In this document: in pieces, positions 42,736-52,912 of the stretch
How the letters are laid out: the number at the start of each line of letters is the position of its first letter
How positions within the stretch are numbered: position 1 is the first letter of the stretch
Source: Hyphobacterium indicum
Lineage (GTDB): Bacteria > Pseudomonadota > Alphaproteobacteria > Caulobacterales > Maricaulaceae
Direction: 5' to 3'
NCBI RefSeq assembly: GCF_003129605.1
Contig: NZ_QBDX01000004.1
Span: forward strand, 558,001-622,000
DNA: 64,000 nucleotides
Position numbers and translations under genes: made by a program
The notes under the pieces: generated by a model
Database searches by the model: none
Told to the model about the DNA's origin: nothing
The model's input: the letters and a program-made list of their open reading frames with translations, nothing else

Positions 42736-44595
42736 CTAGTCGGTCGCGAGAACCGTTTCGATCGGATCATGTTCGGCGACAAAATGCCCCGGCGATACTT
42801 CCTGAAGCTGTGGCCGGTATTGCTCGGCTTCCGGGTCGTCAATGAGCCGCGATTTGAGGAAACGCAATTGCGCCCGCGGGTCCATCGGTGAGGGCAGATC
42901 CCCTTCCAGCTTCAACCGCTTCCGGGATTTTTCAACATCGGGATCAGGAATGGGTACAGCCGAAATCAGGGCCTGTGTATAGGGGTGGCGGGCATCATCA
43001 TAGATCGCCTTGCGGTCGGCCAGCTCCACCACGCGCCCCAGATAGAGCACCATGACCCGGTGAGAGACTTCGCGCACAACCGACAGGTCGTGGGAGATGA
43101 AAATCATCGACAGATCCATCTCCTTCTGGAGGTCAATCAGCAATTTGATGATCTGCGCCTGAATGGAGACGTCCAGAGCAGAAACGGCCTCGTCACAGAT
43201 CACCAGTTTCGGACTCAGGATCATGGCACGGGCAATACCGACGCGCTGATTCTGGCCACCAGACAATTCGTGCGGGTAGCGGTTGATCATGTCTGGATCG
43301 AGACCGACTTTTTCCATCATATTCCGGACCCGGTCCTGCCGTTGTGACCGGTTTAGTTGACGCTCATAGGTGAGCAACGGCTCCGCAATCGACGATCCAA
43401 CCGTCATGCGAGGGTCGAGCGATGCAAGAGGATCCTGGAATACAATCTGCAGGTCGCGGCGGGTTTTGCGCAGTGTGTTCTTGCGGATCGACGTCAGGTC
43501 CTTGCCAAGCCAGGCAACCGTGCCAGCGGTCGTTGGCACCAGTTGAAGGACAGCGCGGGCCAAAGTCGATTTACCGCAACCGGATTCACCGACAACCCCC
43601 AGCGTCTCCCCCTTGCGCAAATCAAAACTGACGCCATCAACCGCTTTCAAAGGCTTGCGTTTCGGAATCAGACCGCCGCCGACATTGATCGGGAAGTGAA
43701 CCTTTACATCGTCCACTTCCAACATGGGCTCCGAGCCCGAGACTTCCTCATAGGTCGGCAAGGCGACATGGCCGAGCTTGTCGGGCTGGTCGATTCGCGG
43801 CATCGCATCCAGCAGCATCCGCGTGTAGTCATTCTCCGGATTGTGGAAAATCTGCTCTACCGGACCGCTTTCCACATATACACCATGGCGCATCACCTCG
43901 ACACGGTCCGCCATGCGCGCCACCACGCCCATATCATGCGTGATGAGCGCGATGGCAGCACCGGTCTCGCGCTTCAGATCATCCATGATGTCCAGCACCT
44001 GGGCCTGGACGGTCACATCCAGCGCCGTTGTCGGCTCGTCAGCAATCAACAGGTCCGGCTCGCACAGCATCGACATGGCGATCATTACACGCTGCCGCAT
44101 TCCGCCGGACAACTCGTGCGGATACTGATTCAAACGGCTTTTCGCTTCCGGAATCCGGACGCGTTCCAGCCAGTCGAGTGCGCGCTTGTCTGCCGCATCA
44201 CCCTTCAAATTCATGTGTTTTTTCAAGACTTCGCGCATCTGGTCACCGACGCGCATATGCGGGGTCAGTGAGGTCAGAGGATCCTGAAAGATCATCGTCA
44301 TTGACTTCCCGCGAATGCGATTGAGCTTGCCCGGGCGCAGATTCAGGATTTCGGTACCGCGATACCTGATTGATCCGGTCGCGCGCCCATTGGAGGCCAA
44401 CAGGCCCATGGCTGACAGAAAGGTCTGGCTCTTGCCGGATCCTGACTCTCCCACAACCGCCAGACACTCGCCGGGATTGATGTGGAGATTGATACCCTTG
44501 ACGGCTTCGACCGCGCCATCCGGCGTCGAAAACGTCACCGCCAGATCCTCTACCGAGAGAATGGGGGCGGAACCGGTGCTGGGCTGCTGCGTCAC
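42736..44595 (-). CDS. fused oligopeptide ABC-transporter ATPase (two ATPase domains)
   Basis: This 619-residue protein has two complete ATPase domains. Walker A is GESGSGKS (49-56) in the first and GESGCGKS in the second; the signatures are LSGGMRQRV and LSGGQNQRV, and Walker B is LLIADEPTTALD and LVICDEAVSALD. The first resembles DppD, the second DppF, with the usual C-terminal oligopeptide/dipeptide extension. It should energise a peptide permease, but no permease or binding protein gene is adjacent. The M16 peptidase downstream on the same strand may work with it. Confidence 0.85.
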   Translation of the reverse strand: MTQQPSTGSAPILSVEDLAVTFSTPDGAVEAVKGINLHINPGECLAVVGESGSGKSQTFLSAMGLLASNGRATGSIRYRGTEILNLRPGKLNRIRGKSMTMIFQDPLTSLTPHMRVGDQMREVLKKHMNLKGDAADKRALDWLERVRIPEAKSRLNQYPHELSGGMRQRVMIAMSMLCEPDLLIADEPTTALDVTVQAQVLDIMDDLKRETGAAIALITHDMGVVARMADRVEVMRHGVYVESGPVEQIFHNPENDYTRMLLDAMPRIDQPDKLGHVALPTYEEVSGSEPMLEVDDVKVHFPINVGGGLIPKRKPLKAVDGVSFDLRKGETLGVVGESGCGKSTLARAVLQLVPTTAGTVAWLGKDLTSIRKNTLRKTRRDLQIVFQDPLASLDPRMTVGSSIAEPLLTYERQLNRSQRQDRVRNMMEKVGLDPDMINRYPHELSGGQNQRVGIARAMILSPKLVICDEAVSALDVSIQAQIIKLLIDLQKEMDLSMIFISHDLSVVREVSHRVMVLYLGRVVELADRKAIYDDARHPYTQALISAVPIPDPDVEKSRKRLKLEGDLPSPMDPRAQLRFLKSRLIDDPEAEQYRPQLQEVSPGHFVAEHDPIETVLATD

Positions 44596-44749
44596 GAGGG
44601 AACATCCTTGGTTATGCCAACATCGCGAGGATAAAGCCCGCGACCATTTTGGCCAGCATTCACATCAGGCCGGTAACAGCAATGCGAAGAAGGTTACGAA
44701 TTGGTGGGGATTTCGTATCCTGCGCTGCGATTCGCCAGGGAAATGACAG

Positions 44750-46996
44750 ATGAGCATTCGTCCAATCACGGCCGCACTGGAATCTTTGTTCGAGACCTCT
44801 CCCGATGCGGTGATCGTGACTGGCGCAAATCGTGAAGTCCAGGACATCAATCCGGCTTTTGTGAAGCTGATGGGTTATTCCCGCGAGGAGCTCATCGGAC
44901 GGTCTGTAGAAACCTTCTATCCTGACAAGGCCGCATTCGAACAAGTCTGGAAAGTCCGGGACGAGGCTTCCAGCCGCTTTATTTCAAAGCCGTATATCCA
45001 GTCCTACGCCCGAAAGGACGGTCGCGAAATCATATGCGAGACCGTCGGAATTCCTTTACGGGATGAAAATGGCCGCATCACCGGTTTTATGGCCATCGTG
45101 CGGGACGTCACGTGCGAGCAGATTCATCAGAGAGTGACATCGGAAGCCGATCGGATCTATCTGGATGCTCTGGAATCCAGCCGTGAGACTGCGTGGCGGC
45201 TGAATATTGCCGCCAGTGAAATCGAAGTCGCGGGGCCTGTGGCGCGCACGGTTTTCGGCGCGGCAGACGGAAAACTGACCATGAGCCTCGAGAAATGGAA
45301 AAGCCGCCTGATCGGCGATAGCCGGCAATTTTGCGATGCCCTGATCGCTGACATACTCGCTAGTGGAGAAGGCCGGGCGGACCTCGTCTTTCAATCGCTA
45401 GATGGATCAGAGGTGTTCGTAATCGACACAGGCCGCCTCATCCGGCGGGATGCCAGCGGAAACCCGTTGATCGCAGCCGGCCTTTTGACGGATGTGTCCC
45501 AGCACAAGGCGCTTGAACTCCGGCATGCAGAAACGGGGACTTATTTGTCAGCAGCACTGGAAGCAGCGGATCTCGGTGCCTGGCGTTTTGACCTTGTCAA
45601 CAATGTTTGCCGGCTCAGCGGTCCGCTGGCACGTCATGTGAAGCTCCGGACGCCCAACGAGGAGTTTACCGGCGCCTATTGGTGTTCGTTATTGCATCGT
45701 GAAGACGTCGGGAATGTTATCCGCAAGACAGCCAACATGGCCGAAGGCCGGACAAATGAGGTCAATGTCGCCTATCGGCTGAAGGACAAGAATGGCGATT
45801 GGCGTTGGATTCGCTCAATTGGCGGGGTCACACGTCATTCGGAGGATGGCCGGGGACTGGTTGCCAACGGCATCATCAAGGACGAAACCGAGACGATAAG
45901 ACTGCATGAGCGGCTGGAAGCAGAGCGTTATCGGTTCGAGACCATTTTCAGAAACACGCCGGCCATGCTGCACCAGATTGATTCCAACGGGATCGTGACA
46001 GATGTCAGCGCCTATTGGCTCAGCCATATGGGCTATACTCGCGACGAAGTGATCGGCCGCCCGTCTGTGGAATTCCTGACGGAAGAATCACGCATATATG
46101 CCACAAATCATGCTCTTTCGGATTTTATGGTCAACGGTAGGGCCAGAGACGTCGCGCTGCAATTCCGCAAAAAGAATGGTGAGGTGATCGACGGGCTGAT
46201 GAATGCCTATCTCGAAACCCACCCTGAAACTGGCGAACGCGTCGGCTATGGTGTCATCACGGATGTCACACAACTTCGCAAAGCCTATCGCGATCTGGAA
46301 CGCTCCAACCGGGAACTGGACCGCTTTGCGACGATCGCCTCTCATGATCTGCAAGAACCGCTGAGGAAAATTACCGCTTTTGCCGCCATGCTCCGGAACC
46401 GCTATGCCGGACAGATGGACACTGACGGGATCAGGTGTCTGGAATTTCTTGCTGATGCCGCATCACGGATGCAAAAGCTGATAGACGACCTTCTCGAATA
46501 TTCCCAGCTTGAAATTCGTCCGGTCAAGCCGGAGCAACTGTCGCTGAGGGCTTTGACGGCGGAAATTGAAGCTCAGCTATCAACACGGATTACACAGACG
46601 GAAACCAAGGTTACCGTAACCGGTGAAGACGAGATATTCGCCGACCGGTTCCTGCTGACACAGATCCTGCAAAACCTTCTCTCCAACGCCATCAAATACC
46701 GGTCGCTGAAGGCACCTGAAATCAGCATCAAAATGGAAAGGGCGCCCGAAGGCTGGTCAATCTCGGTCACGGATAACGGGATTGGCTTCGATCCCAAATT
46801 CGCCGCCCAGATATTCGAACCATTCCGCCGATTGCACCCCCGCGGTGAATATGAAGGTGCCGGTATCGGTCTGGCTGTTGTCCGCCAGGCTGTCGATCGG
46901 CAAAACGGCCGGATATCTGTTGATACCCGGCCGCAGTCCGGTTCGACCTTTACTGTATTCCTGCCGCACAATGCGGCACAGCAACGAGTTGCCTAA
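44750..46996 (+). CDS. multi-PAS sensor histidine kinase
   Basis: This 748-residue cytosolic kinase has about four PAS/PAC domains (approximately 10-130, 135-250, 260-390, 400-520). The HisKA region has its phospho-acceptor in ATIASHDLQEPLRK (H532), and the ATPase domain has LLSNAIKYR, DNGIGFD and GAGIGLAVVR. No transmembrane helix is seen, so it senses an internal cue, perhaps light, redox or oxygen. No response regulator is adjacent. The stop overlaps the convergent desaturase gene by CTAA. Confidence 0.9.
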   Translation: MSIRPITAALESLFETSPDAVIVTGANREVQDINPAFVKLMGYSREELIGRSVETFYPDKAAFEQVWKVRDEASSRFISKPYIQSYARKDGREIICETVGIPLRDENGRITGFMAIVRDVTCEQIHQRVTSEADRIYLDALESSRETAWRLNIAASEIEVAGPVARTVFGAADGKLTMSLEKWKSRLIGDSRQFCDALIADILASGEGRADLVFQSLDGSEVFVIDTGRLIRRDASGNPLIAAGLLTDVSQHKALELRHAETGTYLSAALEAADLGAWRFDLVNNVCRLSGPLARHVKLRTPNEEFTGAYWCSLLHREDVGNVIRKTANMAEGRTNEVNVAYRLKDKNGDWRWIRSIGGVTRHSEDGRGLVANGIIKDETETIRLHERLEAERYRFETIFRNTPAMLHQIDSNGIVTDVSAYWLSHMGYTRDEVIGRPSVEFLTEESRIYATNHALSDFMVNGRARDVALQFRKKNGEVIDGLMNAYLETHPETGERVGYGVITDVTQLRKAYRDLERSNRELDRFATIASHDLQEPLRKITAFAAMLRNRYAGQMDTDGIRCLEFLADAASRMQKLIDDLLEYSQLEIRPVKPEQLSLRALTAEIEAQLSTRITQTETKVTVTGEDEIFADRFLLTQILQNLLSNAIKYRSLKAPEISIKMERAPEGWSISVTDNGIGFDPKFAAQIFEPFRRLHPRGEYEGAGIGLAVVRQAVDRQNGRISVDTRPQSGSTFTVFLPHNAAQQRVA

Positions 46997-47925
46997 CGAC
47001 TCACCGGCACAGGCGCTGGCAGGAATTGCGGTGCAATCTTGAGGTCTCTGGCCAGCTTCAGCTTGTTCATGATCAGCAGGGCCGTGCCGTTATAATCGAC
47101 AATGCGGTTCCAGAATCCCCGCTTGGGCAAGTGCAGAGCACTACGCGGAAACTCGTGATGGTGCCCGTGGAGCGCTTCGCCACCTGTCAGGAAGGCCAGG
47201 AAATAATCAAACCATTTAGGCGTATTCAGATGGCCGAACACATTGACGCCAAGGGTGGTCGCATGAAACTGGATAGCGCGGCCAATCACCAGAGACGCGT
47301 GAAGAATTGCGATGAGAACAATCGGCCCGCCAAGCATATAGGTGATGGCATATGCAGCCAGTGGCACCAGAAGGTGGGCGATCAGATAAAGCCAGAGGAA
47401 GTGCTTGTCGTGGAAGCGAACCACAGAATACCGGTCCAGCCATCGCGCCGTCGGGCGCTCGAGATCGGCTGCGTCACGCCACATTAACCAGCCAACCCAG
47501 GCCCATAGCTTGCTTTCATGCGGATTATGCGGGTCGCCGGCACGGTCGGCCCAATGATGGTGCTGGGTATGATAATTTACCCAGTCCTTCATTCGGCCTT
47601 GCATCGCAATGATGCAATTGACCATCACCATGATCTGCGCCGGCACGGCCAGCTGGCCTGCGCGGTGTTGCAGCACTCTGTGAAGGGGCCCAATGCCCAT
47701 ATTGCAGATAAAGATGGCCATGCCTGTCGCGGCTATGGCCAGAGGAGCATACCACCAGTGCAGCGTCACACCTTCAAAAATGAGTCCGGTAATGATGGCC
47801 GCCAGCAGCGCCAGAACACCAAGGGCCGGGTAGACAATCGCCGAGAAAACGCTGGCCCAGTCCAGCGTGCGCCAATTTTTCAGTATCGCTTCAGAGCGGG
47901 CAATGATGGAGTCATCAGGAGTCAT
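46993..47925 (-). CDS. membrane fatty-acid (acyl-CoA) desaturase
   Basis: This 310-residue protein has four to six helices and the three histidine boxes of delta-9 type desaturases: HRVLQHR (about 82-88), HTQHHH (about 119-124) and GHHHEFP (about 255-261). These bind the di-iron centre that inserts a cis double bond into acyl chains. It lies beside a CapD-like gene with no obvious functional link. It could adjust membrane fluidity. Confidence 0.9.
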   Translation of the reverse strand: MTPDDSIIARSEAILKNWRTLDWASVFSAIVYPALGVLALLAAIITGLIFEGVTLHWWYAPLAIAATGMAIFICNMGIGPLHRVLQHRAGQLAVPAQIMVMVNCIIAMQGRMKDWVNYHTQHHHWADRAGDPHNPHESKLWAWVGWLMWRDAADLERPTARWLDRYSVVRFHDKHFLWLYLIAHLLVPLAAYAITYMLGGPIVLIAILHASLVIGRAIQFHATTLGVNVFGHLNTPKWFDYFLAFLTGGEALHGHHHEFPRSALHLPKRGFWNRIVDYNGTALLIMNKLKLARDLKIAPQFLPAPVPVSR

Positions 47926-48082
47926 TCATTCAACCTTCTGGACACTTCAGACACGGGAGCTGGTCTGGCTTTCAACATGATGCACGATGTGCGCTTTTTA
48001 GGAAGATTGGCAAGGGCAAATGAAACGTCCGTAAACAAACAAATGCCTGAAATTACAACTTATTGATGTACGACAAATTGTT

Positions 48083-49960
48083 TCAATTTTCACGAATTCG
48101 TCCGACATCGGATCGAATCTGGTCAGAAAGCTCTACAGCACTGTGGGTTCGAGAAAATTCGATGAGGCTTTCAACATCCGCCCAGCCATATCGGCTCGCC
48201 GGATTTGGCCTGACTTTTTGCAGTCCGTCCATCGTCGAAATGAGTTCCTCACCGGCGTCAATCAGAGATTCCCGTATTTTCTCGCCCGGACGCAACCCCG
48301 TGACTTCAATTTCAATGTCGGATTCCGAGCCCGCGGGCGCACATAATTCGATCAGGCGTTGGGCCATATCCATGATTTTGACCGGCTCACCCATATCCAG
48401 CACATAAACTGCAGGGTCACCGCCATTCTTCGCCGCTTCAAGCGTGGCATGGAGGACCAGCTGTACGGCCTCCGGCACAGTCATGAAATATCTCTCCATA
48501 TCCGGATGTGTAATCGTCACCGGACCGCCAGCCTCAATCTGGGATCGGAAAATCGGAACCACCGAACCATTTGAACCCAGCACATTGCCGAACCGCACGA
48601 CACCAAAGCGTGTTGGTCCATCAGCCTCCTCGGCCATCCTGTGAATGACGGCCTCGGCGAGCCGTTTCGCTCCCCCCATGACGTTAACCGGTGCCACGGC
48701 CTTGTCCGTCGAGATCAGTACCATTTGTGCGACACCGAATTCGCGCGCGGCGCGGGCAACATTCGCGGTCCCAAGGACATTCGTCTCCACAGCCTGCCGC
48801 GGATGCTCCTCCATCAACGAGACATGCTTGAGTGCTGCAGCGTGAAAAATGACCTGCGGACGGGTCGTTTCGATGACATCCCTGATGGCTTCGCCATCAC
48901 GAATATCACGCAACAGAGCGCGATGTTTGACCGAAGTGAATTTTTCCGAAATCTCGCGATCAATATCAAAAAGTGGAGTCTCCGCAAAATCCAACATCAC
49001 CAGCTCTGAACAGCCCAGAGCCGCCGCTTGGCGGCAAAGTTCGGCACCGATCGTGCCCCCGGCTCCGGTGACCATTACCCGGCGCCCGCGGAATCCGGTA
49101 CGCAAGGGCTCAAGTGGCAGTGTGACCGGCGGCCGCGACAACAAGTCTTCCAGCTTCAGCTTGCGTAACCGGAAACGGCGATGATCGCTTTCCGACAATT
49201 CGGCTGTCCGCGGCAATGTCAGGATTCGAAAGTCACGTTTGCGTAAACGCGCGATTGCCGCACGGTCGATGCCCTTGAGCGATGTCGGCGGCGCAGTGAA
49301 TACCAACGCAATATCGCTTTCGGCGCCGTCTGTCTGCGCATCGGCAATCGCTTCCAGCACTTTTGTGCTGCCGAGTACGCGAATGCCTCTTATGCCCTGC
49401 CCGGACAGACTGTCTTCGTCGAGGACTATGCCAACCGGCTCATATCCAAAGTCAGGCCGGTCACTCACTTCGCGCAGTGTCGCTTCCACATCCGCAGGTG
49501 TACCGATCAGAATCATACGGGGCTTGCCCGCATGGATAGGTTTGACCGGAAACGGCAGAAGCAATTCCGACAGTCTCTGCTCCCGCGCCGCGCGGACAGC
49601 AGACCGGACCAGCATCATTCCGCCCGTCGCCAGCATCCAGGCAAAACCGTAAAACTCGCCAGACCCCATGGCCTGACGGAAAATCAGGTAATTGATGGCC
49701 GCCAGCCCCAGTGTTGCAAACAAGGTAACCTGGACGATCCGGAGCAGGTCCGGCGGGGATACATAACGCCATGAATGCCGGTAGACGCGCGCCGGCAGCT
49801 GCGCAATGATGATTAGGATGGCGAAAACCAGCCCGTTTGCAAACCACGCCCCGTAGCCGCCTGACGGCAAGCTGCCGGGAGAGGCCAGAAACCAGCCGCC
49901 CGCAAATGCCCCGAGCGCAATCAGGACATCAATCAGCAACTTGGTTGTTATTGTCAGCAA
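48083..49960 (-). CDS. CapD/FlaA1-family membrane UDP-sugar 4,6-dehydratase
   Basis: This 625-residue protein has four N-terminal helices, a CoA-binding-like domain (about 145-275) and a Rossmann dehydratase domain starting at VMVTGAGGTIGAELCRQ. The SDR active site has the Met variant MGGAK in the place of YxxxK (ISTDKAVAPVNVMGGAKRLA), as in WbpM. NTVLG-like and RPGEKI motifs are present. It should make a 4-keto-6-deoxy sugar nucleotide for surface glycan synthesis. No glycosyltransferase is next to it. Confidence 0.9.
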   Translation of the reverse strand: MLTITTKLLIDVLIALGAFAGGWFLASPGSLPSGGYGAWFANGLVFAILIIIAQLPARVYRHSWRYVSPPDLLRIVQVTLFATLGLAAINYLIFRQAMGSGEFYGFAWMLATGGMMLVRSAVRAAREQRLSELLLPFPVKPIHAGKPRMILIGTPADVEATLREVSDRPDFGYEPVGIVLDEDSLSGQGIRGIRVLGSTKVLEAIADAQTDGAESDIALVFTAPPTSLKGIDRAAIARLRKRDFRILTLPRTAELSESDHRRFRLRKLKLEDLLSRPPVTLPLEPLRTGFRGRRVMVTGAGGTIGAELCRQAAALGCSELVMLDFAETPLFDIDREISEKFTSVKHRALLRDIRDGEAIRDVIETTRPQVIFHAAALKHVSLMEEHPRQAVETNVLGTANVARAAREFGVAQMVLISTDKAVAPVNVMGGAKRLAEAVIHRMAEEADGPTRFGVVRFGNVLGSNGSVVPIFRSQIEAGGPVTITHPDMERYFMTVPEAVQLVLHATLEAAKNGGDPAVYVLDMGEPVKIMDMAQRLIELCAPAGSESDIEIEVTGLRPGEKIRESLIDAGEELISTMDGLQKVRPNPASRYGWADVESLIEFSRTHSAVELSDQIRSDVGRIREN

Positions 49961-50041
49961 AAGAGCCCCCGCTCCTCCAGCATTTCAGAATAGGCAGCTT
50001 ATACGGAAGCCGGGCCGTATGTGGGTGAAATTTTGCAGTCG

Positions 50042-50578
50042 TCAGAACGGGTTCAGCGTATAGCCATCCTCTTGCAACAGAGCATGCGCTGTCATCGCAG
50101 ACAGTGACATTGTAACCCCTGGCAGAAGGCTTTCTGCCGCAACGCCATAATGGGCCGCCGACTGACCGCAGACAAAAATCTCGACCTCGTGCCCGGTGAG
50201 CGCCTCGACAAGCGCCGCGTTGAGGCCGGATTGTCCCCCTTCCACATCCGCAACATCAAGAACCGCACGCCCGTGAACGACAATCGCAAGATCGATATTC
50301 TCGAGATCAAGACCGGCTCGCGCATGCATATTCAGAAAACGCGCCGCGGATACCAGCGTCCGGTTCAACTCGCCGTTTTCTGCAGGCATTGCTGTATCGA
50401 ACGCCACACGTAACCGTGTATCCGGCGACAGAACTTGTGCGCCCGGAATGTCTGCCACCGGCCCGAAATTCTCGATCACCGGTCCGGTTGAAAACGCCTG
50501 CTGGGCCGCTGCAGCCGGCGCACTGAGCATGGCCAGACCGCCTGCAATGCAGATCAGGAGTTTGCCGGATATTCTCAT
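50042..50578 (-). CDS. exported DsrE-family protein
   Basis: This 178-residue protein has a signal peptide (LLICIAGGLAMLSAPAAAAQ) and a DsrE-like fold: IDLAIVVHGRAVLDV, EIFVCGQSAAHYG with a central cysteine, and LLPGVTMSLSAM near the end. DsrE/YrkE proteins carry sulfur or have unknown roles. It overlaps the MFS gene by four bases (ATGA), so the two are one operon. Confidence 0.8.
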   Translation of the reverse strand: MRISGKLLICIAGGLAMLSAPAAAAQQAFSTGPVIENFGPVADIPGAQVLSPDTRLRVAFDTAMPAENGELNRTLVSAARFLNMHARAGLDLENIDLAIVVHGRAVLDVADVEGGQSGLNAALVEALTGHEVEIFVCGQSAAHYGVAAESLLPGVTMSLSAMTAHALLQEDGYTLNPF

Positions 50579-51945
50579 TCGCCTGCCTCCCAGTCTCTGG
50601 CTACAGATCTTGATGCCAGCAGGAATAGCGCCGCCGCAGGAATAATCATTCCGGCAATCGCCATGATGGCATACCGTAACGCCTGATCACCGTAAGCTTC
50701 GCGGAAATAGTCACTGAGCGCTCCCACCGCCGGTGGCCCCATCCCCAACCCGATAATGTTGATTATGAATAATAGCACAGCGGGTGCCATGGCCCGCATC
50801 GAAGGCTTCACAAGGTTTTGCGCGACTGCCCAGACCGGACCATACCACATCGATCCCAGCGCGCTGGCGACACCCAGGAGCAGGAAAGCCATCCAGTTGG
50901 GCGGAATGGAGAGCGACGCAAAATAGAGCGGCAATGAAATCAGCAAGGCTGTGCCTGGAATCGCCGTATAAGCCCCCAGCCATTTTCCCGAAAACCTGTC
51001 GGTCAGATATCCCCCTGCCAGCGTGCCGATGAACCCGCCGCCACCGATAACAAAGGAATAAGGGATGGCGGCATTCGCCAGTGCATCCTGCGGAGCCACG
51101 CCGGCCGCCAGCGAGATGCGTATGAAATAGCTCAGCAGCCATGGAAAGAGGCCATAGCCTACGAGCGACGCAATGGCGGCCGCGAAAGCAAGGTACCAGA
51201 AAGACGGCTTTTTCGAGAGCGCCCGGACAACATCTCCCAGCGAGGACTTGCTGCCATCCTGCGCAGCACCGTCGAAGCGTCCACGCGGTGGCTCCTTGAC
51301 AGTCAGCTTCAGGATGATGGCGAGGATGACCCCGGGAATGCCAATGATCAGAAAGGGAACACGCCAGGCAACATCTGCGCCGATGACCGCAAGATACTGA
51401 GGCGCACCATGGACTTCGTAATAGTCGGCAACCCAGCGGTACAGGATCGCCGTAATGAGAATGCCCAGCACCGATCCGATCGGAATGCCCAGCGAATAGA
51501 CAGAGAGTGCACCGGCACGCTTGCGCGGCGGTACATAGTCAGAAATGAGCGAGTGAGCGGGCGGCGAACACCCGGCCTCGCCGATCCCGACACCCACCCG
51601 CATCAGGAACAGCATGAGATAGGAGTTTACCAGTCCGAACAGCGCGGTAAACGCGCTCCAGACCGCCAGCGATATGGAGATGATCGACACCCGGTTCCAC
51701 CGGTCAGCCAGAAAGGCAATCGGCAACCCCAACACAGCATAGAGCAAGGCAAAGGCCGGGCCGGTCAGCAGACCCAGCTGCAAGTCCGAAAGACCGAAAT
51801 AGGCCTTGATCGGCTCCTGCATGACCGCAACGATCTGGCGGTCGATGAAGTTGAAAGTATAGACCACAAACAGGGCCAGAATGACATATCGGGCATAGCC
51901 CGGGCTTTGCAGGCGCGCAGCGCCGGCCACAGCTTGATCGGCCAT
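50575..51945 (-). CDS. MFS transporter, spinster-like
   Basis: This 456-residue protein has twelve predicted helices. The motif between helices 2 and 3 (FLADRWNRVSIISIS) and the first-helix signature YVILALFVVYTFNFIDRQIV are of the spinster/organic-anion MFS family. The substrate is unknown. The start at 51945 has GGGGGAG. DsrE follows directly. It is divergent from the UrcA-like gene. Confidence 0.85.
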   Translation of the reverse strand: MADQAVAGAARLQSPGYARYVILALFVVYTFNFIDRQIVAVMQEPIKAYFGLSDLQLGLLTGPAFALLYAVLGLPIAFLADRWNRVSIISISLAVWSAFTALFGLVNSYLMLFLMRVGVGIGEAGCSPPAHSLISDYVPPRKRAGALSVYSLGIPIGSVLGILITAILYRWVADYYEVHGAPQYLAVIGADVAWRVPFLIIGIPGVILAIILKLTVKEPPRGRFDGAAQDGSKSSLGDVVRALSKKPSFWYLAFAAAIASLVGYGLFPWLLSYFIRISLAAGVAPQDALANAAIPYSFVIGGGGFIGTLAGGYLTDRFSGKWLGAYTAIPGTALLISLPLYFASLSIPPNWMAFLLLGVASALGSMWYGPVWAVAQNLVKPSMRAMAPAVLLFIINIIGLGMGPPAVGALSDYFREAYGDQALRYAIMAIAGMIIPAAALFLLASRSVARDWEAGE

Positions 51946-52272
51946 AAGTTCTCCCCCTTCGCCCGCCCCTTTCCGGTACGTGGCTTTGACAGCCACACTA
52001 AAGCAAGCGGCGAATCTGGCAATCGACTCCGCTATGTGGACAAACCAGGAAGGTTCAAGCTGAAATTCGGGAGAACTTCACCAATTCACAAACAGGATCA
52101 GATCAAACGCACCTGACGCAAACTTTTTATCCCATTGTTATTTAATGTGTTATTTACGTATCTGTCATTGTCACAAAAATCCGCTTTTTGTCCGTACTCA
52201 AATCGTTTACAAATATATGACAATCCGGTGACACTAGCATAACGATCCCGACACAATCAGGGGAGATCCGAA
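51946..52272. other. 327-base divergent intergenic region
   Basis: This region carries the MFS ribosome site at its left end and the leader of the UrcA-like gene at its right end. It is AT-rich from about 52100 and contains an AT hairpin, ACAAAAA (52173-52179) with TTTTTGT (52185-52191). No gene is seen. It probably holds both promoters; a TTGTCC (52188-52193) with AAATAT 17 bases later is a weak candidate. Confidence 0.5.
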
Positions 52273-52596
52273 ATGAAGAAAACAATTCTCGCAATCGCTG
52301 CCGCAGGCGTTCTGGCTGCGCCAGCCTTCGGGGCAGGCGAAATATTCCAGTTTGCCGCAAATACCTCTGACCTCGAAAATACGCAGAGTGTCGCGCAATT
52401 ATATGAGCGGCTGGACACGGCGGTTCTGGACTATTGCGCTGATCTCGTGGACGCGCCGCAACTTGAAACCTGTCACATTCAGGTCCTTGCGGCCGTCGTC
52501 GAACAATTTGACAGCCCGGCACTGGCAGCGGTGCATGAGCGGGCAACAGGCTCGGTTGGCAGCGTCGAGCTGGCAGCCCGGGATGACGGTGTCTGA
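52273..52596 (+). CDS. UrcA-like exported small protein
   Basis: This 107-residue protein has a signal peptide (MKKTILAIAAAGVLAAPAFG) and a helical mature part with two cysteines, LDYCADL and ETCHIQVL, the spacing of the UrcA family of alphaproteobacteria. Its function is unknown. GGGGAG precedes the start at eight bases. A terminator follows 90 bases after the stop. Confidence 0.65.
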   Translation: MKKTILAIAAAGVLAAPAFGAGEIFQFAANTSDLENTQSVAQLYERLDTAVLDYCADLVDAPQLETCHIQVLAAVVEQFDSPALAAVHERATGSVGSVELAARDDGV

Positions 52597-52912
52597 TCAA
52601 CACCGTTATAGCGCAGAGTAGCGCCGGCCGGGTCTGAATGACCCCCGTCCTGCGGGATCGGGCCTTGCCGGCCGCTACCATTTTTGAAACACCCGGACTT
52701 CGTGCCGGGTGTTTTCATTTTCGCGACCCAATTGCAGCGTGAAAAAGACATACCGGACGTATCGCCGCCAGAACGCCTGAATTGATCGAAGTTGGCAGAG
52801 ATCAACAAATTCCCGCCACACATTCTGACTACGAGCCAGAAGTATTCATGCGGGACAGCAGCTTGTAGGCTGAAAAGCTTGAACAGGGTCACTTGGCTGG
52901 ACTGAAATACGA
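52597..52912. other. 316-base intergenic region before tamA
   Basis: It holds the terminator listed separately. The remaining 200 bases before tamA show nothing beyond likely leader sequence; no clear ribosome site is seen directly before the tamA ATG. Confidence 0.4.
52687..52715 (+). terminator. intrinsic terminator after the UrcA-like gene
   Basis: A 10-bp stem, AAACACCCGG (52687-52696) with CCGGGTGTTT (52705-52714), has an eight-base loop and a T-tract. It separates the UrcA-like gene from tamA. Confidence 0.8.

Noticed and set aside
52206-52240. A sigma70 promoter at TTTACA/TGACAC for the UrcA-like gene
   Set aside because: The boxes do not match consensus at a 16-18 base spacing; only a weak alternative upstream remains.
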